A stretch of 64,000 bases of DNA. Origin: Arthrobacter_E sp041360795. Its GTDB lineage: Bacteria > Actinomycetota > Actinomycetes > Actinomycetales > Micrococcaceae. The stretch's first letter is position 1. Each line of letters starts with the position of its first letter. Made by a program: the position numbers and the translations under genes. The notes under the pieces were generated by a model. That model was not told where the DNA came from and did no database searches. It worked only from the letters and a program-made list of their open reading frames with translations. The stretch spans positions 1,178,001 to 1,242,000 of the forward strand of contig NZ_JBFUPW010000001.1 in NCBI RefSeq assembly GCF_041360795.1, read 5' to 3'. Shown one piece after another: positions 34,472-43,416 of the stretch.

Positions 34472-35230
34472 ATGGATTCGTTCTGGGGACACCTCGTCGC
34501 GTTCTGGTGGCTGATCTTCCCGCTCAGCGCAGTCGCCGGCGGATGGTGGCACCGTTTCTCCAAGGAGGGCGAAATCCGTCACCGGCGCCGCCTGGAACTG
34601 GAGCGGCTCAGGGCCGGCCTCCCTCCGGAGCCGAGCGGAGGCGGCGAACCGCAGCCGGCGGAGTCCGGCGCGCCCGAGCCCGGGACCGAGGACGGGAAGG
34701 CCGCGCCGTCGCCGGTCCAGGACGCCTCGCGCCTCCTGGCCGATCACGACGCCATCAATGCCCGCTGGCTAGAATACGAGCTGGACGTGGCCAAGATGAT
34801 CGACTTCCCCGGCATGAGCGACGTCGGGGAGCCGCTGACCGTGGAGTACCTCAAGGCCAAGCGCCGTGCGGACTCCCTGCGGCCGGTGGGTCAGGAGGAA
34901 CTGAGCCGCGAGGATCTCGAGGCGTACCGCGAGGCTGTGCTCGCCTACGGTCATGCGTTCGACGTCGCGGAGCGCAACGCGCACAGGATGAAGGACGCGG
35001 CGTTCTCGCCGGAGGAGCGTGAACGCCTGTCCCGCGCGCGGCAGCTGCTCAACATCGCCGTCGACCCCGGGTCGACCGCGCCGGAGCGCCAGGCCGCCTA
35101 CCGCCGGGTCCGCAAGGAGCTCGACGGTCTTCTCGCCGTCCCGCAGACCGCATTCTCGGCGCTGGAGCGCCAGATCGCGGCAGCGCTGGATCCGTCCCAC
35201 CGCCCGGCTTCGGAGGAACACCAGGGCTGA
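34472..35230 (+). CDS. Conserved-looking hypothetical membrane-anchored protein
   Basis: 252 residues, not recognised. One hydrophobic segment near the start (LVAFWWLIFPLSAVAGGWW, about residues 8-26) is followed by a basic stretch, a proline/glutamate-rich linker (about 50-85), and a mostly alpha-helical charged cytoplasmic part with DHDAINARWLEYELDVAKMIDFPG, DLEAYREAVLAYGHAFDVAERN and SPEERERLSRARQLL. Codon use matches its neighbours. The ATG is chosen because TAGCGT sits 6 bases upstream, the spacing seen for other leaderless starts here. It precedes the phosphate transporter. Confidence 0.7.
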   Translation: MDSFWGHLVAFWWLIFPLSAVAGGWWHRFSKEGEIRHRRRLELERLRAGLPPEPSGGGEPQPAESGAPEPGTEDGKAAPSPVQDASRLLADHDAINARWLEYELDVAKMIDFPGMSDVGEPLTVEYLKAKRRADSLRPVGQEELSREDLEAYREAVLAYGHAFDVAERNAHRMKDAAFSPEERERLSRARQLLNIAVDPGSTAPERQAAYRRVRKELDGLLAVPQTAFSALERQIAAALDPSHRPASEEHQG

Positions 35231-35241
35231 GCGCGCCGGTG

Positions 35242-35282
35242 GTTCACCGGATTTTCATGCTTTCGTCAACTGCCCTTAACAT
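35242..35282 (+). promoter_or_regulatory. Possible PHO box and -10 of the phosphate transporter gene
   Basis: GTTCACC (35242-35248) equals the actinobacterial PhoP half-site consensus and is followed at 11-base steps by the weaker TTTCATG (35253) and CGTCAAC (35264), placed where a -35 box would be. TAACAT (35277-35282) is a -10-like box 6 bases before the GTG at 35289. Confidence 0.5.
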
Positions 35283-35288
35283 AGCGAT

Positions 35289-36551
35289 GTGGCGTCCCTG
35301 CGCGCTGCGGCTGACTCACGACATACAGATTGGGCCCGGGTGGACGTCACCTTCATGGCAGCGCTGGTTATTGTGCTGGCTCTGTTCTTCGATTTCACAA
35401 ATGGTTTCCACGACACCGCGAACGCCATGGCGACACCCATCGCCACCGGCGCCATCAAACCCAAGACGGCCGTCGCTCTCGCCGCGGCGCTGAACCTGGT
35501 GGGAGCCTTCCTCTCCACCGAGGTCGCCAAGACCGTCTCGGGCGGGATCATCCGGGAAGGCTCGGACGGTGTGCACATCACTCCGGAGATCATCTTCGCC
35601 GGTCTGATGGGCGCGATCCTCTGGAACATGTTCACCTGGCTCAAGGGCCTGCCGTCCAGTTCGTCACACGCCCTGTTCGGCGGCCTCATCGGCGCGGCCG
35701 TGGTCGGCATCGGCGTGTACTCGGTCAATTTCGACACGGTGATGCTGAAGGTCATCCTCCCGGCGGTCTTCGCGCCGGTCATCGCGGGCGGCGTCGCGTA
35801 CATCTGCACCCGTCTGGCCTATGCGCTGACCTCGCGGCATGATCCGGAGACCGGTGACAAGCTCACCCAGAAGCGCGGTGGGTTCCGCACCGGCCAGATC
35901 TTCACGTCCAGCCTGGTCGCTCTGGCGCACGGCACCAACGACGCGCAGAAGACTATGGGCATCATCACCCTCGTCCTGATCGCCAGCGGCACGCAGCCGG
36001 CCGGTTCCGGCCCGGAGTTCTGGGTCATCGCGGCCTGTGCTCTCGCCATCGCCATCGGCACGTACTCCGGCGGCTGGCGCATCATCCGGACCATGGGCTC
36101 CGGTCTGACCGAGGTGAAGCCCGCCCAGGGCTTCTCGGCGGAGACCAGCACGGCCGCCGCCATCCTGGCGTCGTCGCACCTCGGCTTCGCGCTGTCCACC
36201 ACGCAGGTGGCGTCCGGTTCGGTGATCGGCTCCGGCCTGGGCCGTAAGGGCACCACGGTGCGCTGGGGCATGGTGGGCAAGATCGCCACCGGCTGGCTCT
36301 TCACGCTTCCGGCGGCGGCCGTCGTCGGCGCCCTCACGGCGCTGCTGGTGGGCACCGGCCCGGTCGGCACGGCCATCGCGATCGCAGTCGGCATCGGCAC
36401 GATCGTCGCCATGTTCGTCTACTCCCGCAAGTCGCATGTGAGCCACGCGAATGCGGTCGAGGTTGAAGAGGCCGGCACGGCCGTCCGCTTCCAGAAGAAG
36501 AAGAAGGCCTCCAAGGCCCCCAAGGCGACGAACAACGAGGTCCAGGAATGA
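35289..36551 (+). CDS. pit: PiT family inorganic phosphate transporter
   Basis: 420 residues from the GTG at 35289, supported by TAACAT 6 bases upstream; a GTG at 35340 would remove a hydrophilic 17-residue N-terminus and is a real alternative. The two inverted PiT signatures are present: DFTNGFHDTANAMATPIATGA near the start and ALAHGTNDAQKTMGII in the middle, plus GLPSSSSHALFGGLIGAA and a matching STTQVASGSVIGSGLG. About ten membrane helices; low-affinity phosphate or metal-phosphate symport. The tail is lysine-rich (KKKKASKAPKA). It overlaps the next small gene in ATGA. Confidence 0.92.
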   Translation: MASLRAAADSRHTDWARVDVTFMAALVIVLALFFDFTNGFHDTANAMATPIATGAIKPKTAVALAAALNLVGAFLSTEVAKTVSGGIIREGSDGVHITPEIIFAGLMGAILWNMFTWLKGLPSSSSHALFGGLIGAAVVGIGVYSVNFDTVMLKVILPAVFAPVIAGGVAYICTRLAYALTSRHDPETGDKLTQKRGGFRTGQIFTSSLVALAHGTNDAQKTMGIITLVLIASGTQPAGSGPEFWVIAACALAIAIGTYSGGWRIIRTMGSGLTEVKPAQGFSAETSTAAAILASSHLGFALSTTQVASGSVIGSGLGRKGTTVRWGMVGKIATGWLFTLPAAAVVGALTALLVGTGPVGTAIAIAVGIGTIVAMFVYSRKSHVSHANAVEVEEAGTAVRFQKKKKASKAPKATNNEVQE

Positions 36552-36769
36552 AGTGGTTGGAACTGCTGCAGGTCGCGGGCGTCACGCTCGTCTCCGCCGT
36601 CATCCTGGTGGTGCTGTACTCGCTGGGCGTGCGCCTGACCGCCATCGCGGCCGACGCCGAGCAGAAGTCCCCGCGCCTCGCGCGGTCGCTCGCGTACCTG
36701 TGTTTCGGCGCCTGCGGGATCGCGGTCCTGTTCGGGATCTACCTGATCGTCCCGTACTTCAGCAAGTAG
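36548..36769 (+). CDS. Small two-helix membrane protein coupled to pit
   Basis: 73 residues, start overlapping the pit stop in ATGA. Two hydrophobic helices (VAGVTLVSAVILVVLYSLGV and LAYLCFGACGIAVLFGIYLIV) with a short charged loop (AEQKSPRLARS) between. Not recognised as a named family. Tight translational coupling to pit suggests a subunit or stabiliser of the transporter (inference). Confidence 0.75.
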   Translation: MKWLELLQVAGVTLVSAVILVVLYSLGVRLTAIAADAEQKSPRLARSLAYLCFGACGIAVLFGIYLIVPYFSK

Positions 36770-36837
36770 GCACTTGAGCAAGTAGGCACTTCAGCGGGCG
36801 GGCGCCTGCGAGGGCGACCGGCCCGGCGTCGTCGGGC

Positions 36838-36843
36838 TAGGGT
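36838..36843 (+). promoter_or_regulatory. Leaderless-type -10 box of the DHFR-like gene
   Basis: TAGGGT stands 5 bases before the ATG at 36849; no ribosome-binding site fits at normal distance. Confidence 0.5.
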
Positions 36844-36848
36844 GAGGT

Positions 36849-37391
36849 ATGGGGAAATTCCAGTACTTCACCGCAGTGTCCCTCGACGGCTTCATCGCCA
36901 CGGAATCCGACTCTCTCGACTGGCTTCTGAACGCCGAGGAGACCGGCACTGAAGGCCGGATCGAGGAGTTCTACGCCGGCGTCGGATGCCTGGTCATGGG
37001 CGGGACCACCTACCAGTGGATCCTCGACCACTTCGAAGGCGAGTGGCCGTACAGCGGCACGCCGGTCTGGGTGTTCACCCACCACGAGATGCCGGTGTAT
37101 CCGGGCGGCGACGTCACGCTCATCCGCGGGGACGTCGAAGAGTTCGTCCCGGATTTCCTGCGCGACGCCGGGGACAAGGACGTCTGGGTCATGGGCGGCG
37201 GTGAGCTGGCCGCTCAGTTCGCGGCGGCCGGTCATCTCGACGAACTCATCCTCACGGTCATGCCGGTCATCCTGGGCTCCGGGAAGCGCATCCTGCCACT
37301 CACCGGCGGGATACGTCAGCTCGAACTGATGGAGAGCGCCGCCGTGGGCAACGTCCTGGAACTCCGGTACGCGCTCAAGCCCGCCGGGTGA
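36849..37391 (+). CDS. Dihydrofolate reductase-like / RibD C-terminal domain protein
   Basis: 180 residues. It opens FQYFTAVSLDGFIATESDSLDWL and has CLVMGGTTYQWIL, VWVFTHHEMP, KDVWVMGGGELAAQF and LILTVMPVILGSGKRILP, the fold markers of the YwjB/RibD-C branch of DHFR-like reductases. NADPH-dependent reductase of unknown substrate; not the essential FolA, which has a different active-site region. It stands alone, with its own -10-like box, 31 bases before polA. Confidence 0.88.
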   Translation: MGKFQYFTAVSLDGFIATESDSLDWLLNAEETGTEGRIEEFYAGVGCLVMGGTTYQWILDHFEGEWPYSGTPVWVFTHHEMPVYPGGDVTLIRGDVEEFVPDFLRDAGDKDVWVMGGGELAAQFAAAGHLDELILTVMPVILGSGKRILPLTGGIRQLELMESAAVGNVLELRYALKPAG

Positions 37392-37416
37392 AAATGTCCG
37401 GGCGTGCCACTACGCT
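37388..37416 (+). promoter_or_regulatory. polA promoter, leaderless type
   Basis: GTGAAA (37388-37393) and TACGCT (37411-37416) form -35/-10 boxes 17 bases apart; the GTG start of polA follows 6 bases after the -10 box. Confidence 0.6.
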
Positions 37417-37422
37417 GGCAGG

Positions 37423-40218
37423 GTGAGTGAAACATCCCAGAGCGCGGTAGCTGCAACCACGTCCACCGGTCCGTCCGAGCCCCTCGAGTCCACTGCTCCG
37501 GCACCGGCGGACCAGGCCTCTCAGGAGACCCGGAAGCGGCTCCTGGTGCTGGACGGGCATTCCATGGCCTTCCGGGCGTTCTTCGCCCTTCCCGCGGACA
37601 ACTTCGCCACGTCCACCGGCCAGCACACCAATGCGGTGCACGGCTTCACCTCGATGCTGATCAACCTGATCAAGGACCAGCAGCCCACCCACGTGGCCGT
37701 CGCGTTCGACGTCTCGGATGACACCACCTTCCGCAAGAAGGAATACGACGGGTACAAGGGCGGACGCAACGCCACGCCTGAGGAGTTCCGCGGTCAGATC
37801 GATTTGATCGACCAGGTCATGGGCGCCTGGGGCATCAAGACCCTGCGCATGCCCGGCTATGAGGCGGATGACATCCTGGCCACCCTTGCCGCGCAGGGTG
37901 AGGAGGCGGGCTGGGAGGTCCTCCTCGTCTCGGGCGACCGTGACGCCTTCCAGCTGATCACGGACAACGTCTTCGTCCTGTACCCGAAGAAGGGCGTCTC
38001 GGACATCCCCCGCATGGACGCGGAGGCTGTCCGGGAGAAGTACTTCGTGGGTCCCGAGCAGTACTCGGATCTGGCGGCGCTCGTGGGGGAGACGGCGGAC
38101 AATCTCCCCGGCGTGCCCGGCGTGGGTCCCAAGACGGCCGCCAAGTGGATCAACCTCTACGGCGGCCTCCCGGGGATCCTGGAGAACCTCGACAGCATCG
38201 GCGGCAAGGTCGGCGATTCGCTCCGCGCCCACATCGAGGACGTCAAGCGCAACCGCCGGCTCAACCGGCTCCTGACGGATCTGGACCTGGGCGTCGGCCT
38301 GGACGAACTGGCCGCTCCGCGACCGGACCAGGACGCCGTGGAGGAACTCTTCGACGCGCTGGAGTTCAGGACGCTCCGCACCCGCCTGTTCGCGCTGTAC
38401 GGCGAGGACACCGACGGCGTCCAGCACGAAGGCGTCGAGCTGCCGCCCTTCGAGATCGGGGCCGACGCGGAGTCGCTCGGCACCTTCCTGGCAGGGGACA
38501 GCGGCGGCATCCCGGCAGCCCTGGCCGTCGCCTCGGTGAGCGGTGGGATCGGCCAGGAGGCCAGCGCCATCGCGATCCTGCGCGGTGAATCCGCCCGGTA
38601 CCTGGATTTGACCGAGCTCGACGCCGCCACCGAGAGTGTGCTCGCCGCCTGGCTCGCGGACAGCGGCCAGGAGAAGGCCATCCATGAGTACAAGGAAGCG
38701 TTCAAGGCCCTGCACGCCCGTGGTCTGACGCTGGAGGGCGTCGTGGATGACACCTCGATCTCCGGCTACCTGATCCAGCCCGACCGCCGGAACTACGAGC
38801 TCGCCGAGCTGGTGCAGCACCACCTTAAGATCACCCTGGAGTCGGCCCCTGCCGTCCCCGCCGGGCAGCTCGATCTCGGTCTCGACGTCGACGGCACCGC
38901 CGCGCAGGCCCGCGCCGAGGCGCTGGTGCGGGAAGCGGCGGCCGTGCGCGCGCTGAGCGACCACCTGGCCCCGCTGCTCGTGGAGCGCCAGGCCGATCAG
39001 CTGCTCCTCACGCTCGAGCTTCCCGTGGCCCGCGTCCTGGCCGACATGGAGATTGCAGGCATCTCGGTCTCCCGGGAGAAGATGCAGGAACAGCTCGACG
39101 ATCTGGCCCGCCAGGTGGAGATCGCCCAGCAGGGCGCCTACGCCGCGATCGGCCACGAGGTCAACCTCGGCTCGCCCAAGCAGCTCCAGACGGTGCTCTT
39201 CGAGGAGCTGGCCCTGCCGAAGACCAAGAAGATCAAGTCCGGCTACACCACGGACGCGGCGAGCCTGAAGAACCTGCTGGAGAAGACCGGACACGAGTTC
39301 CTGGTCCAGCTCATGGCCCACCGCGAGGCCTCCAAGCTGCGTCAGATGGTGGAGACCCTGTACAAGTCCGTCGCCGATGACGGCCGGATCCACACCACCT
39401 ACGCCCAGAACGTCGCGGCCACGGGACGTATCTCCAGCAACAACCCGAATCTGCAGAACATCCCGGTCCGCAGCGAGGAAGGCCGGCGGGTCCGCGATCT
39501 CTTCGAGGTCTCCGAGGGTTACGAGTGCCTTCTCGCCGCCGACTACTCGCAGATCGAGATGCGCATCATGGCGCACCTCTCCGAGGACGCCGGGCTCATC
39601 CAGGCGTACCGCGACGGCGAGGACCTGCACCGCTACGTCGGCTCCCACATCTTCGGGGTGGCCCCGGAGGACGTCACGAGTGCCATGCGGTCCAAGGTGA
39701 AGGCCATGTCCTACGGCCTCGCGTACGGGCTCACGAGCTTCGGGCTCTCCAAGCAGCTGGAGATCTCGGTGGACGAGGCGCGGACCCTCATGAAGGACTA
39801 CTTCGACCGCTTCGGCGCCGTGCGTGACTACCTGCGCGGCGTCGTCGAGCAGGCCCGGCAGGACGGCTACACGGCCACCATCGAAGGCCGTCGCCGGTAC
39901 CTCCCGGACCTGACCAGCACGGACCGGCACCTGCGGGAGATCGCGGAGCGCGTGGCCCTCAACTCGCCGATCCAGGGCTCCGCCGCGGACATCATCAAGC
40001 GGGCCATGCTGGGTGTCGCCCGGGCGCTCCAGGAGGAAGGCCTCAAGTCCCGCCTGCTGCTCCAGGTCCATGACGAACTCGTCCTGGAAGTGGCCGAAGG
40101 TGAGCGTGAACAGGTTGAGAAGCTGGTCATCCGGGAGATGGGCAACGCGGCAGAACTGACCGTGCCGCTCGACGTCCAGGTGGGCGAGGGCCACAGCTGG
40201 CACGACGCCGGACACTGA
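37423..40218 (+). CDS. polA: DNA polymerase I
   Basis: 931 residues from a GTG 6 bases past a TACGCT box. A polar N-terminus of about 38 residues precedes the 5'-3' exonuclease domain (LLVLDGHSMAFRAFFALP, YEADDILATLA, GDRDAFQLI, NLPGVPGVGPKTAAKW). The central 3'-5' exonuclease-like domain lacks a clear DEDD proofreading set, as in other actinobacterial Pol I. The polymerase domain has motif A DYSQIEMRI (D707), the O helix KAMSYGLAYGL (from K760) and motif C VHDELVLE (H883-D884-E885). It functions in Okazaki fragment maturation and repair synthesis. A strong hairpin follows. Confidence 0.98.
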   Translation: MSETSQSAVAATTSTGPSEPLESTAPAPADQASQETRKRLLVLDGHSMAFRAFFALPADNFATSTGQHTNAVHGFTSMLINLIKDQQPTHVAVAFDVSDDTTFRKKEYDGYKGGRNATPEEFRGQIDLIDQVMGAWGIKTLRMPGYEADDILATLAAQGEEAGWEVLLVSGDRDAFQLITDNVFVLYPKKGVSDIPRMDAEAVREKYFVGPEQYSDLAALVGETADNLPGVPGVGPKTAAKWINLYGGLPGILENLDSIGGKVGDSLRAHIEDVKRNRRLNRLLTDLDLGVGLDELAAPRPDQDAVEELFDALEFRTLRTRLFALYGEDTDGVQHEGVELPPFEIGADAESLGTFLAGDSGGIPAALAVASVSGGIGQEASAIAILRGESARYLDLTELDAATESVLAAWLADSGQEKAIHEYKEAFKALHARGLTLEGVVDDTSISGYLIQPDRRNYELAELVQHHLKITLESAPAVPAGQLDLGLDVDGTAAQARAEALVREAAAVRALSDHLAPLLVERQADQLLLTLELPVARVLADMEIAGISVSREKMQEQLDDLARQVEIAQQGAYAAIGHEVNLGSPKQLQTVLFEELALPKTKKIKSGYTTDAASLKNLLEKTGHEFLVQLMAHREASKLRQMVETLYKSVADDGRIHTTYAQNVAATGRISSNNPNLQNIPVRSEEGRRVRDLFEVSEGYECLLAADYSQIEMRIMAHLSEDAGLIQAYRDGEDLHRYVGSHIFGVAPEDVTSAMRSKVKAMSYGLAYGLTSFGLSKQLEISVDEARTLMKDYFDRFGAVRDYLRGVVEQARQDGYTATIEGRRRYLPDLTSTDRHLREIAERVALNSPIQGSAADIIKRAMLGVARALQEEGLKSRLLLQVHDELVLEVAEGEREQVEKLVIREMGNAAELTVPLDVQVGEGHSWHDAGH

Positions 40219-40252
40219 CACAGCGCTACAGTCACCGGCGTCCGACACAGCG

Positions 40253-40294
40253 CGACGGCGGCCGTCCCGGAGGAATCCGGGACGGCCGCCGTCG
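40253..40294. terminator. Bidirectional hairpin terminator after polA
   Basis: 19-base perfect stem (40253-40271 with 40276-40294) with GGAA loop between convergent polA and the lipoprotein gene; carries the recurring CGACGGCGGCCG arm. Confidence 0.88.
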
Positions 40295-40316
40295 TCGTTG
40301 TGCGGTGACTCGGTGC

Positions 40317-40871
40317 TCAGTACTCCTCGCCGTACTTGTACTCCGGGAAGTCGAAGCAGGTGCTGAAGGCGTCGACACGCAGCCTGTCGGGTTTTGCGGA
40401 GAAGCCAACGATCAGATGGGTCCCGTCGCGGTGGAGCAGGTCCACGGCGGACTGCCCGTCGTCATCGGTCTTGTCCGTCAGTGTCCAGCCATCCTTGCCG
40501 CCGAATTCGGTCTTCACCGTGGCCAGGATCGCCGCCTTGTCGGGCTGGCCGACCAAGGTGACCTCGCCCGCGCCGGACCAGAGTTTCTGCTCGCCCTGAC
40601 ACGCCATGAGGCTGGACTTCTCGTTGAGGAACTGAGTCCCCCGAGAACTGCTGGGCACGGAGTCCAGGACCGTCCGTTCGAGGGAGAGCACGGTCTTCTT
40701 GGCTTCTTCGAGGGTCGGCTTGTCCGCGCGGGAGGTCTCGGTGGGCGTTCCCACGGCTGGTGCACAGGCACCCAGAAGGATCGCGACCGCTGTGAGCGGC
40801 ACGATGAATCGGGTGTGCCGCCGGGAACGGTGAGACGTCCTGCGGAGAACCTGCCAGGCGTCGTGTCTCAT
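40317..40871 (-). CDS. Putative lipoprotein of unknown function
   Basis: 184 residues from the ATG at 40871. A basic N-region (LRRTSHRSRRHTR) leads into a hydrophobic stretch ending in a lipobox, VAILLGAC, so it should be lipid-anchored outside the membrane. The mature part is charged and contains QFLNEKSSLMACQGEQKLWSG and DAFSTCFDFPEY, with two cysteines that could pair. No family recognised. It starts 6 bases after the stop of the zinc metallopeptidase gene and is probably co-transcribed with it. Confidence 0.75.
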   Translation of the reverse strand: MRHDAWQVLRRTSHRSRRHTRFIVPLTAVAILLGACAPAVGTPTETSRADKPTLEEAKKTVLSLERTVLDSVPSSSRGTQFLNEKSSLMACQGEQKLWSGAGEVTLVGQPDKAAILATVKTEFGGKDGWTLTDKTDDDGQSAVDLLHRDGTHLIVGFSAKPDRLRVDAFSTCFDFPEYKYGEEY

Positions 40872-40876
40872 GCCGG

Positions 40877-41773
40877 TCAGACCCGGCCCGAGAACGTGTC
40901 GCACTTGTTCAGATCGCCGGACTGGTAGCCCGTGAGGAACCACTTCTGGCGCTGAGCGCTCGAACCGTGGGTCCAGGATTCGGGGCTCACCCGGCCCGTG
41001 GCGGCTTTCTGGATCCGGTCATCACCCACGGAGGACGCGGCGGACAGGGCATCGCGGATGTCGCTCTGGCTCAGCGGCTTGAGGAAAGGCTGCCCGCCGG
41101 ACTTATCCGGCTGGGTGCTGGCATAGTGGGCCCAGATACCCGCGAAGCAATCGGCCTGGAGCTCCACCCGGACACCGCCGGACTGCGGGCCCTGGGGATC
41201 GCGCTGGGCGTAGTCGATGGTGCCGAGGATGTTCTGGACGTGGTGCCCGAACTCGTGGGCCACCACATACTCTTGCGCGAGCGGCCCGCCAGAGGATCCG
41301 AACTGGGTCACGAGCTCCTGGAAGAATCCGGGGTCGAAGTACGCGGTGCGGTCGGCAGGGCAGTAGAAGGGCCCCACCTCGGTGGTCGCGGGACCGCAGC
41401 CGCTCTGGGTGCGCTGAGTGAACAGGACCGTCTTGGGGCGCGGGTACTGCTTGCCGTACTGCCGGAGATAATCAGGCCAGAAGGCGTTCAGGCTGTTCAC
41501 CGTGCCGGTGATCCGGCAATCGAGCTGCTGATTCGCCTGCGCGCCGGTGCGGCACTGGGCGGCGCTGCCCTGGCCGGACTGCTGGCTCTGCGCGGGCGGC
41601 TGCTCACCGGTGCCGGTGAGGTCACCGAGGAGCGAGGGATTGACCCCCAGCAGCGTCAGGACCAGGATCAGCAGACCGCCGCCGATGCCGCCGCCCACCT
41701 TCACGCCGGTGCTCATACCCCGCCGGTCCTCCACCTGCGAGGAATCCAGCTGACTGCCTTCGTTGAAACTCAT
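40877..41773 (-). CDS. Neutral zinc metallopeptidase (YpfJ-type)
   Basis: 298 residues. A short cytoplasmic N-terminus (NEGSQLDSSQVEDRRG) and one membrane helix (GGGIGGGLLILVLTLLGV) precede an extracytoplasmic domain with CRTGAQANQQLDCRI, CGPATTEVGPFYCPADRTAYFD, the zinc motif VVAHEFGHHVQ, and ELQADCFAGIWAH carrying the third ligand. This matches the putative neutral zinc metallopeptidase family typified by YpfJ. Physiological substrate unknown. TACTCT lies 6 bases before the ATG on the minus strand. Confidence 0.9.
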   Translation of the reverse strand: MSFNEGSQLDSSQVEDRRGMSTGVKVGGGIGGGLLILVLTLLGVNPSLLGDLTGTGEQPPAQSQQSGQGSAAQCRTGAQANQQLDCRITGTVNSLNAFWPDYLRQYGKQYPRPKTVLFTQRTQSGCGPATTEVGPFYCPADRTAYFDPGFFQELVTQFGSSGGPLAQEYVVAHEFGHHVQNILGTIDYAQRDPQGPQSGGVRVELQADCFAGIWAHYASTQPDKSGGQPFLKPLSQSDIRDALSAASSVGDDRIQKAATGRVSPESWTHGSSAQRQKWFLTGYQSGDLNKCDTFSGRV

Positions 41774-41779
41774 GCCCCC

Positions 41780-41816
41780 AGAGTAGCGTGCTGCCGGAGC
41801 CGCAGGCCGGTAAAAT
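41780..41816. promoter_or_regulatory. Divergent leaderless-type promoters
   Basis: Minus strand TACTCT (41785-41780) is 6 bases before the metallopeptidase ATG. Plus strand TAAAAT (41811-41816) is 6 bases before the GTG at 41823. Confidence 0.6.
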
Positions 41817-41822
41817 CCTTGC

Positions 41823-43322
41823 GTGCCCTTCCTCTCCAGCCTCCGTTCCTGGGCACAGGACTCGCCGGAGGCGCGGGCCGTGCGGGTCGGCCGTGAATCC
41901 CTGAGCTGGGAGGAATTGCGCGCGGGGGCGGCGGTCTTGCTGGACGACGTTCCCGACGGCGGTTACTTCCTTCTCCAGGAGCCGAACTCCCTCGATTTCA
42001 TCCTCCGCTGGGTCGCCGGAGTGAGCGGCGCCCGACGGTGCGTGGTGCTCGACGCAGGCCTCCCGGACGATCTCAGGGCCCGGATCCGCACCGAAGTCGC
42101 CGCCCGCTGGGGTGCGCCGGATGCCCTCGCCACCCGCGCCGACAGGCACCTCGCAGCGGTGCCGGGCGGACCGAGCCGGGAGACCGTCGTCGTGCATCAT
42201 GCAGCCGCGCGGGGAGGTGAGCTCGTGGATGGGCCGGCGGACACTCCCTTCCTGCTCGCTCTGACCTCCGGCACGGCGAGCCTGCCGAAGGCGATCGTGC
42301 GGACCCGGGCCTCCTGGCAGGCGTCGTTCGTCTCGTCCACGGAGTTCTTCGGGCTCACCCGGGACGAGGTCACGCTGGCCCCGGGGCCGCTGTCCTCGGG
42401 ACTCGGGCTGTACGCGCTGTCCGAGTGCCTCCACGCCGGCGCGGAGTTCCGGACGCTCGAAGCGTTCGACGTGGACGCGGTGCATGAGGCCGTGGAACAC
42501 GACGGCGTGACGCGCCTGGTGCTCGTTCCGTCGATGCTGCGCGTGCTGGCCGAGGGCGGCATCCTGGCGGGCTCCGACGCCTCCTCGCTGCGCAGCATCG
42601 TCGTCGCCGGCGCCAAACTGGATCCCCGGACGCTCGAAGCGGCCCGGCGCTGGGCGCCGGCGGCTCGGATCCACGAGTACTACGGCGCGCAGGAACTCAG
42701 TTTCGTGAGCGGTTCCTGCTTGGCGCCCGAGGATCCTCTGACGGATCGTCTCCTGGCGTCGACGAGTGTGGGCCGCCCGTTCCCGGGTGTGTCGCTCGCG
42801 ATCCTCGATCCGTCAGGCGTGCCGCTTCCCGATGGGCATACCGGGTCCATCGCCGTGCGCAGCGCGATGGTCGGTGAAGGCTACCTCTGGGGCGAGGCGA
42901 AGGATTTCGAGCGGTTCGGCGAGTGGGCGACGGTCCACGATCAGGGGTTCCTCCACGAGGGGGAGCTGCACTTCCTGGGCCGGGCCTCCGACATGGTCGA
43001 GAGTGGCGGACTCGTGCTTCACCCGCAGGAGATCGAGCGGGCGCTCAGCACGCTGCCCGGCGTCGAGTTCGCCTTGGTCGCGGGCGTCGACGATCCGCTC
43101 CGTGGAGAGCGCCTGGTGGCGGCCGTGCGGACGGAGCACCGAGGAATCGGGGAGGGACAGCTGCGGATGGGCCTGGCCGACCTTCTGGATCCCCGGATGC
43201 TGCCCGAGGCGTTTCACGAACTGCGGGAGGTGCCGCTGACCGCCCGCGGGAAGGTCAGTCGCGCCTTGCTGCGCGACTGGATCCTCGACGGCGACCCCCG
43301 GGTGCCGAGGCTTCCCGTCTGA
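41823..43322 (+). CDS. AMP-dependent synthetase/ligase (acyl-CoA synthetase-like)
   Basis: 499 residues from a GTG. ANL-superfamily motifs: the phosphate-binding loop LLALTSGTASLPKAI, YYGAQE (A5), DQGFLHEGELHFLGRASDMV (A7-A8) and GKVSRALLRDW with the C-terminal catalytic lysine. It is compact and its N-terminal part is short, like MenE/EntE-type or long-chain ligases in actinobacteria. The substrate acid cannot be told from sequence. It is a single-gene unit between divergent and convergent neighbours. Confidence 0.88.
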   Translation: MPFLSSLRSWAQDSPEARAVRVGRESLSWEELRAGAAVLLDDVPDGGYFLLQEPNSLDFILRWVAGVSGARRCVVLDAGLPDDLRARIRTEVAARWGAPDALATRADRHLAAVPGGPSRETVVVHHAAARGGELVDGPADTPFLLALTSGTASLPKAIVRTRASWQASFVSSTEFFGLTRDEVTLAPGPLSSGLGLYALSECLHAGAEFRTLEAFDVDAVHEAVEHDGVTRLVLVPSMLRVLAEGGILAGSDASSLRSIVVAGAKLDPRTLEAARRWAPAARIHEYYGAQELSFVSGSCLAPEDPLTDRLLASTSVGRPFPGVSLAILDPSGVPLPDGHTGSIAVRSAMVGEGYLWGEAKDFERFGEWATVHDQGFLHEGELHFLGRASDMVESGGLVLHPQEIERALSTLPGVEFALVAGVDDPLRGERLVAAVRTEHRGIGEGQLRMGLADLLDPRMLPEAFHELREVPLTARGKVSRALLRDWILDGDPRVPRLPV

Positions 43323-43343
43323 TTCGCGGTTTCCGGTACGCCA

Positions 43344-43385
43344 CGGGCCGTGGGCGCCGACTCTTCAGCCGGGGCCCACGGCCCG
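43344..43385. terminator. Hairpin terminator between convergent genes
   Basis: CGGGCCGTGGGC (43344-43355) and GCCCACGGCCCG (43374-43385) form a 12-base perfect stem around an 18-base loop. Confidence 0.7.
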
Positions 43386-43416
43386 ATAACGTTCCCGGAA
43401 TCGGTCCCGTGATGCG

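Noticed and set aside
37423..40218. Loss of proofreading residues in DNA polymerase I as a novelty
   Set aside because: A degenerate 3'-5' exonuclease domain is usual for actinobacterial Pol I.
37375..40248. Very long open frame on the minus strand opposite polA
   Set aside because: A consequence of the GC-rich codon bias of polA; the translation is arginine/leucine/valine-rich repeats without motifs, and polA itself is unmistakable. The same applies to long antisense frames opposite ureC (1678-3051), the 21.8-24.4 kb genes and pepN.
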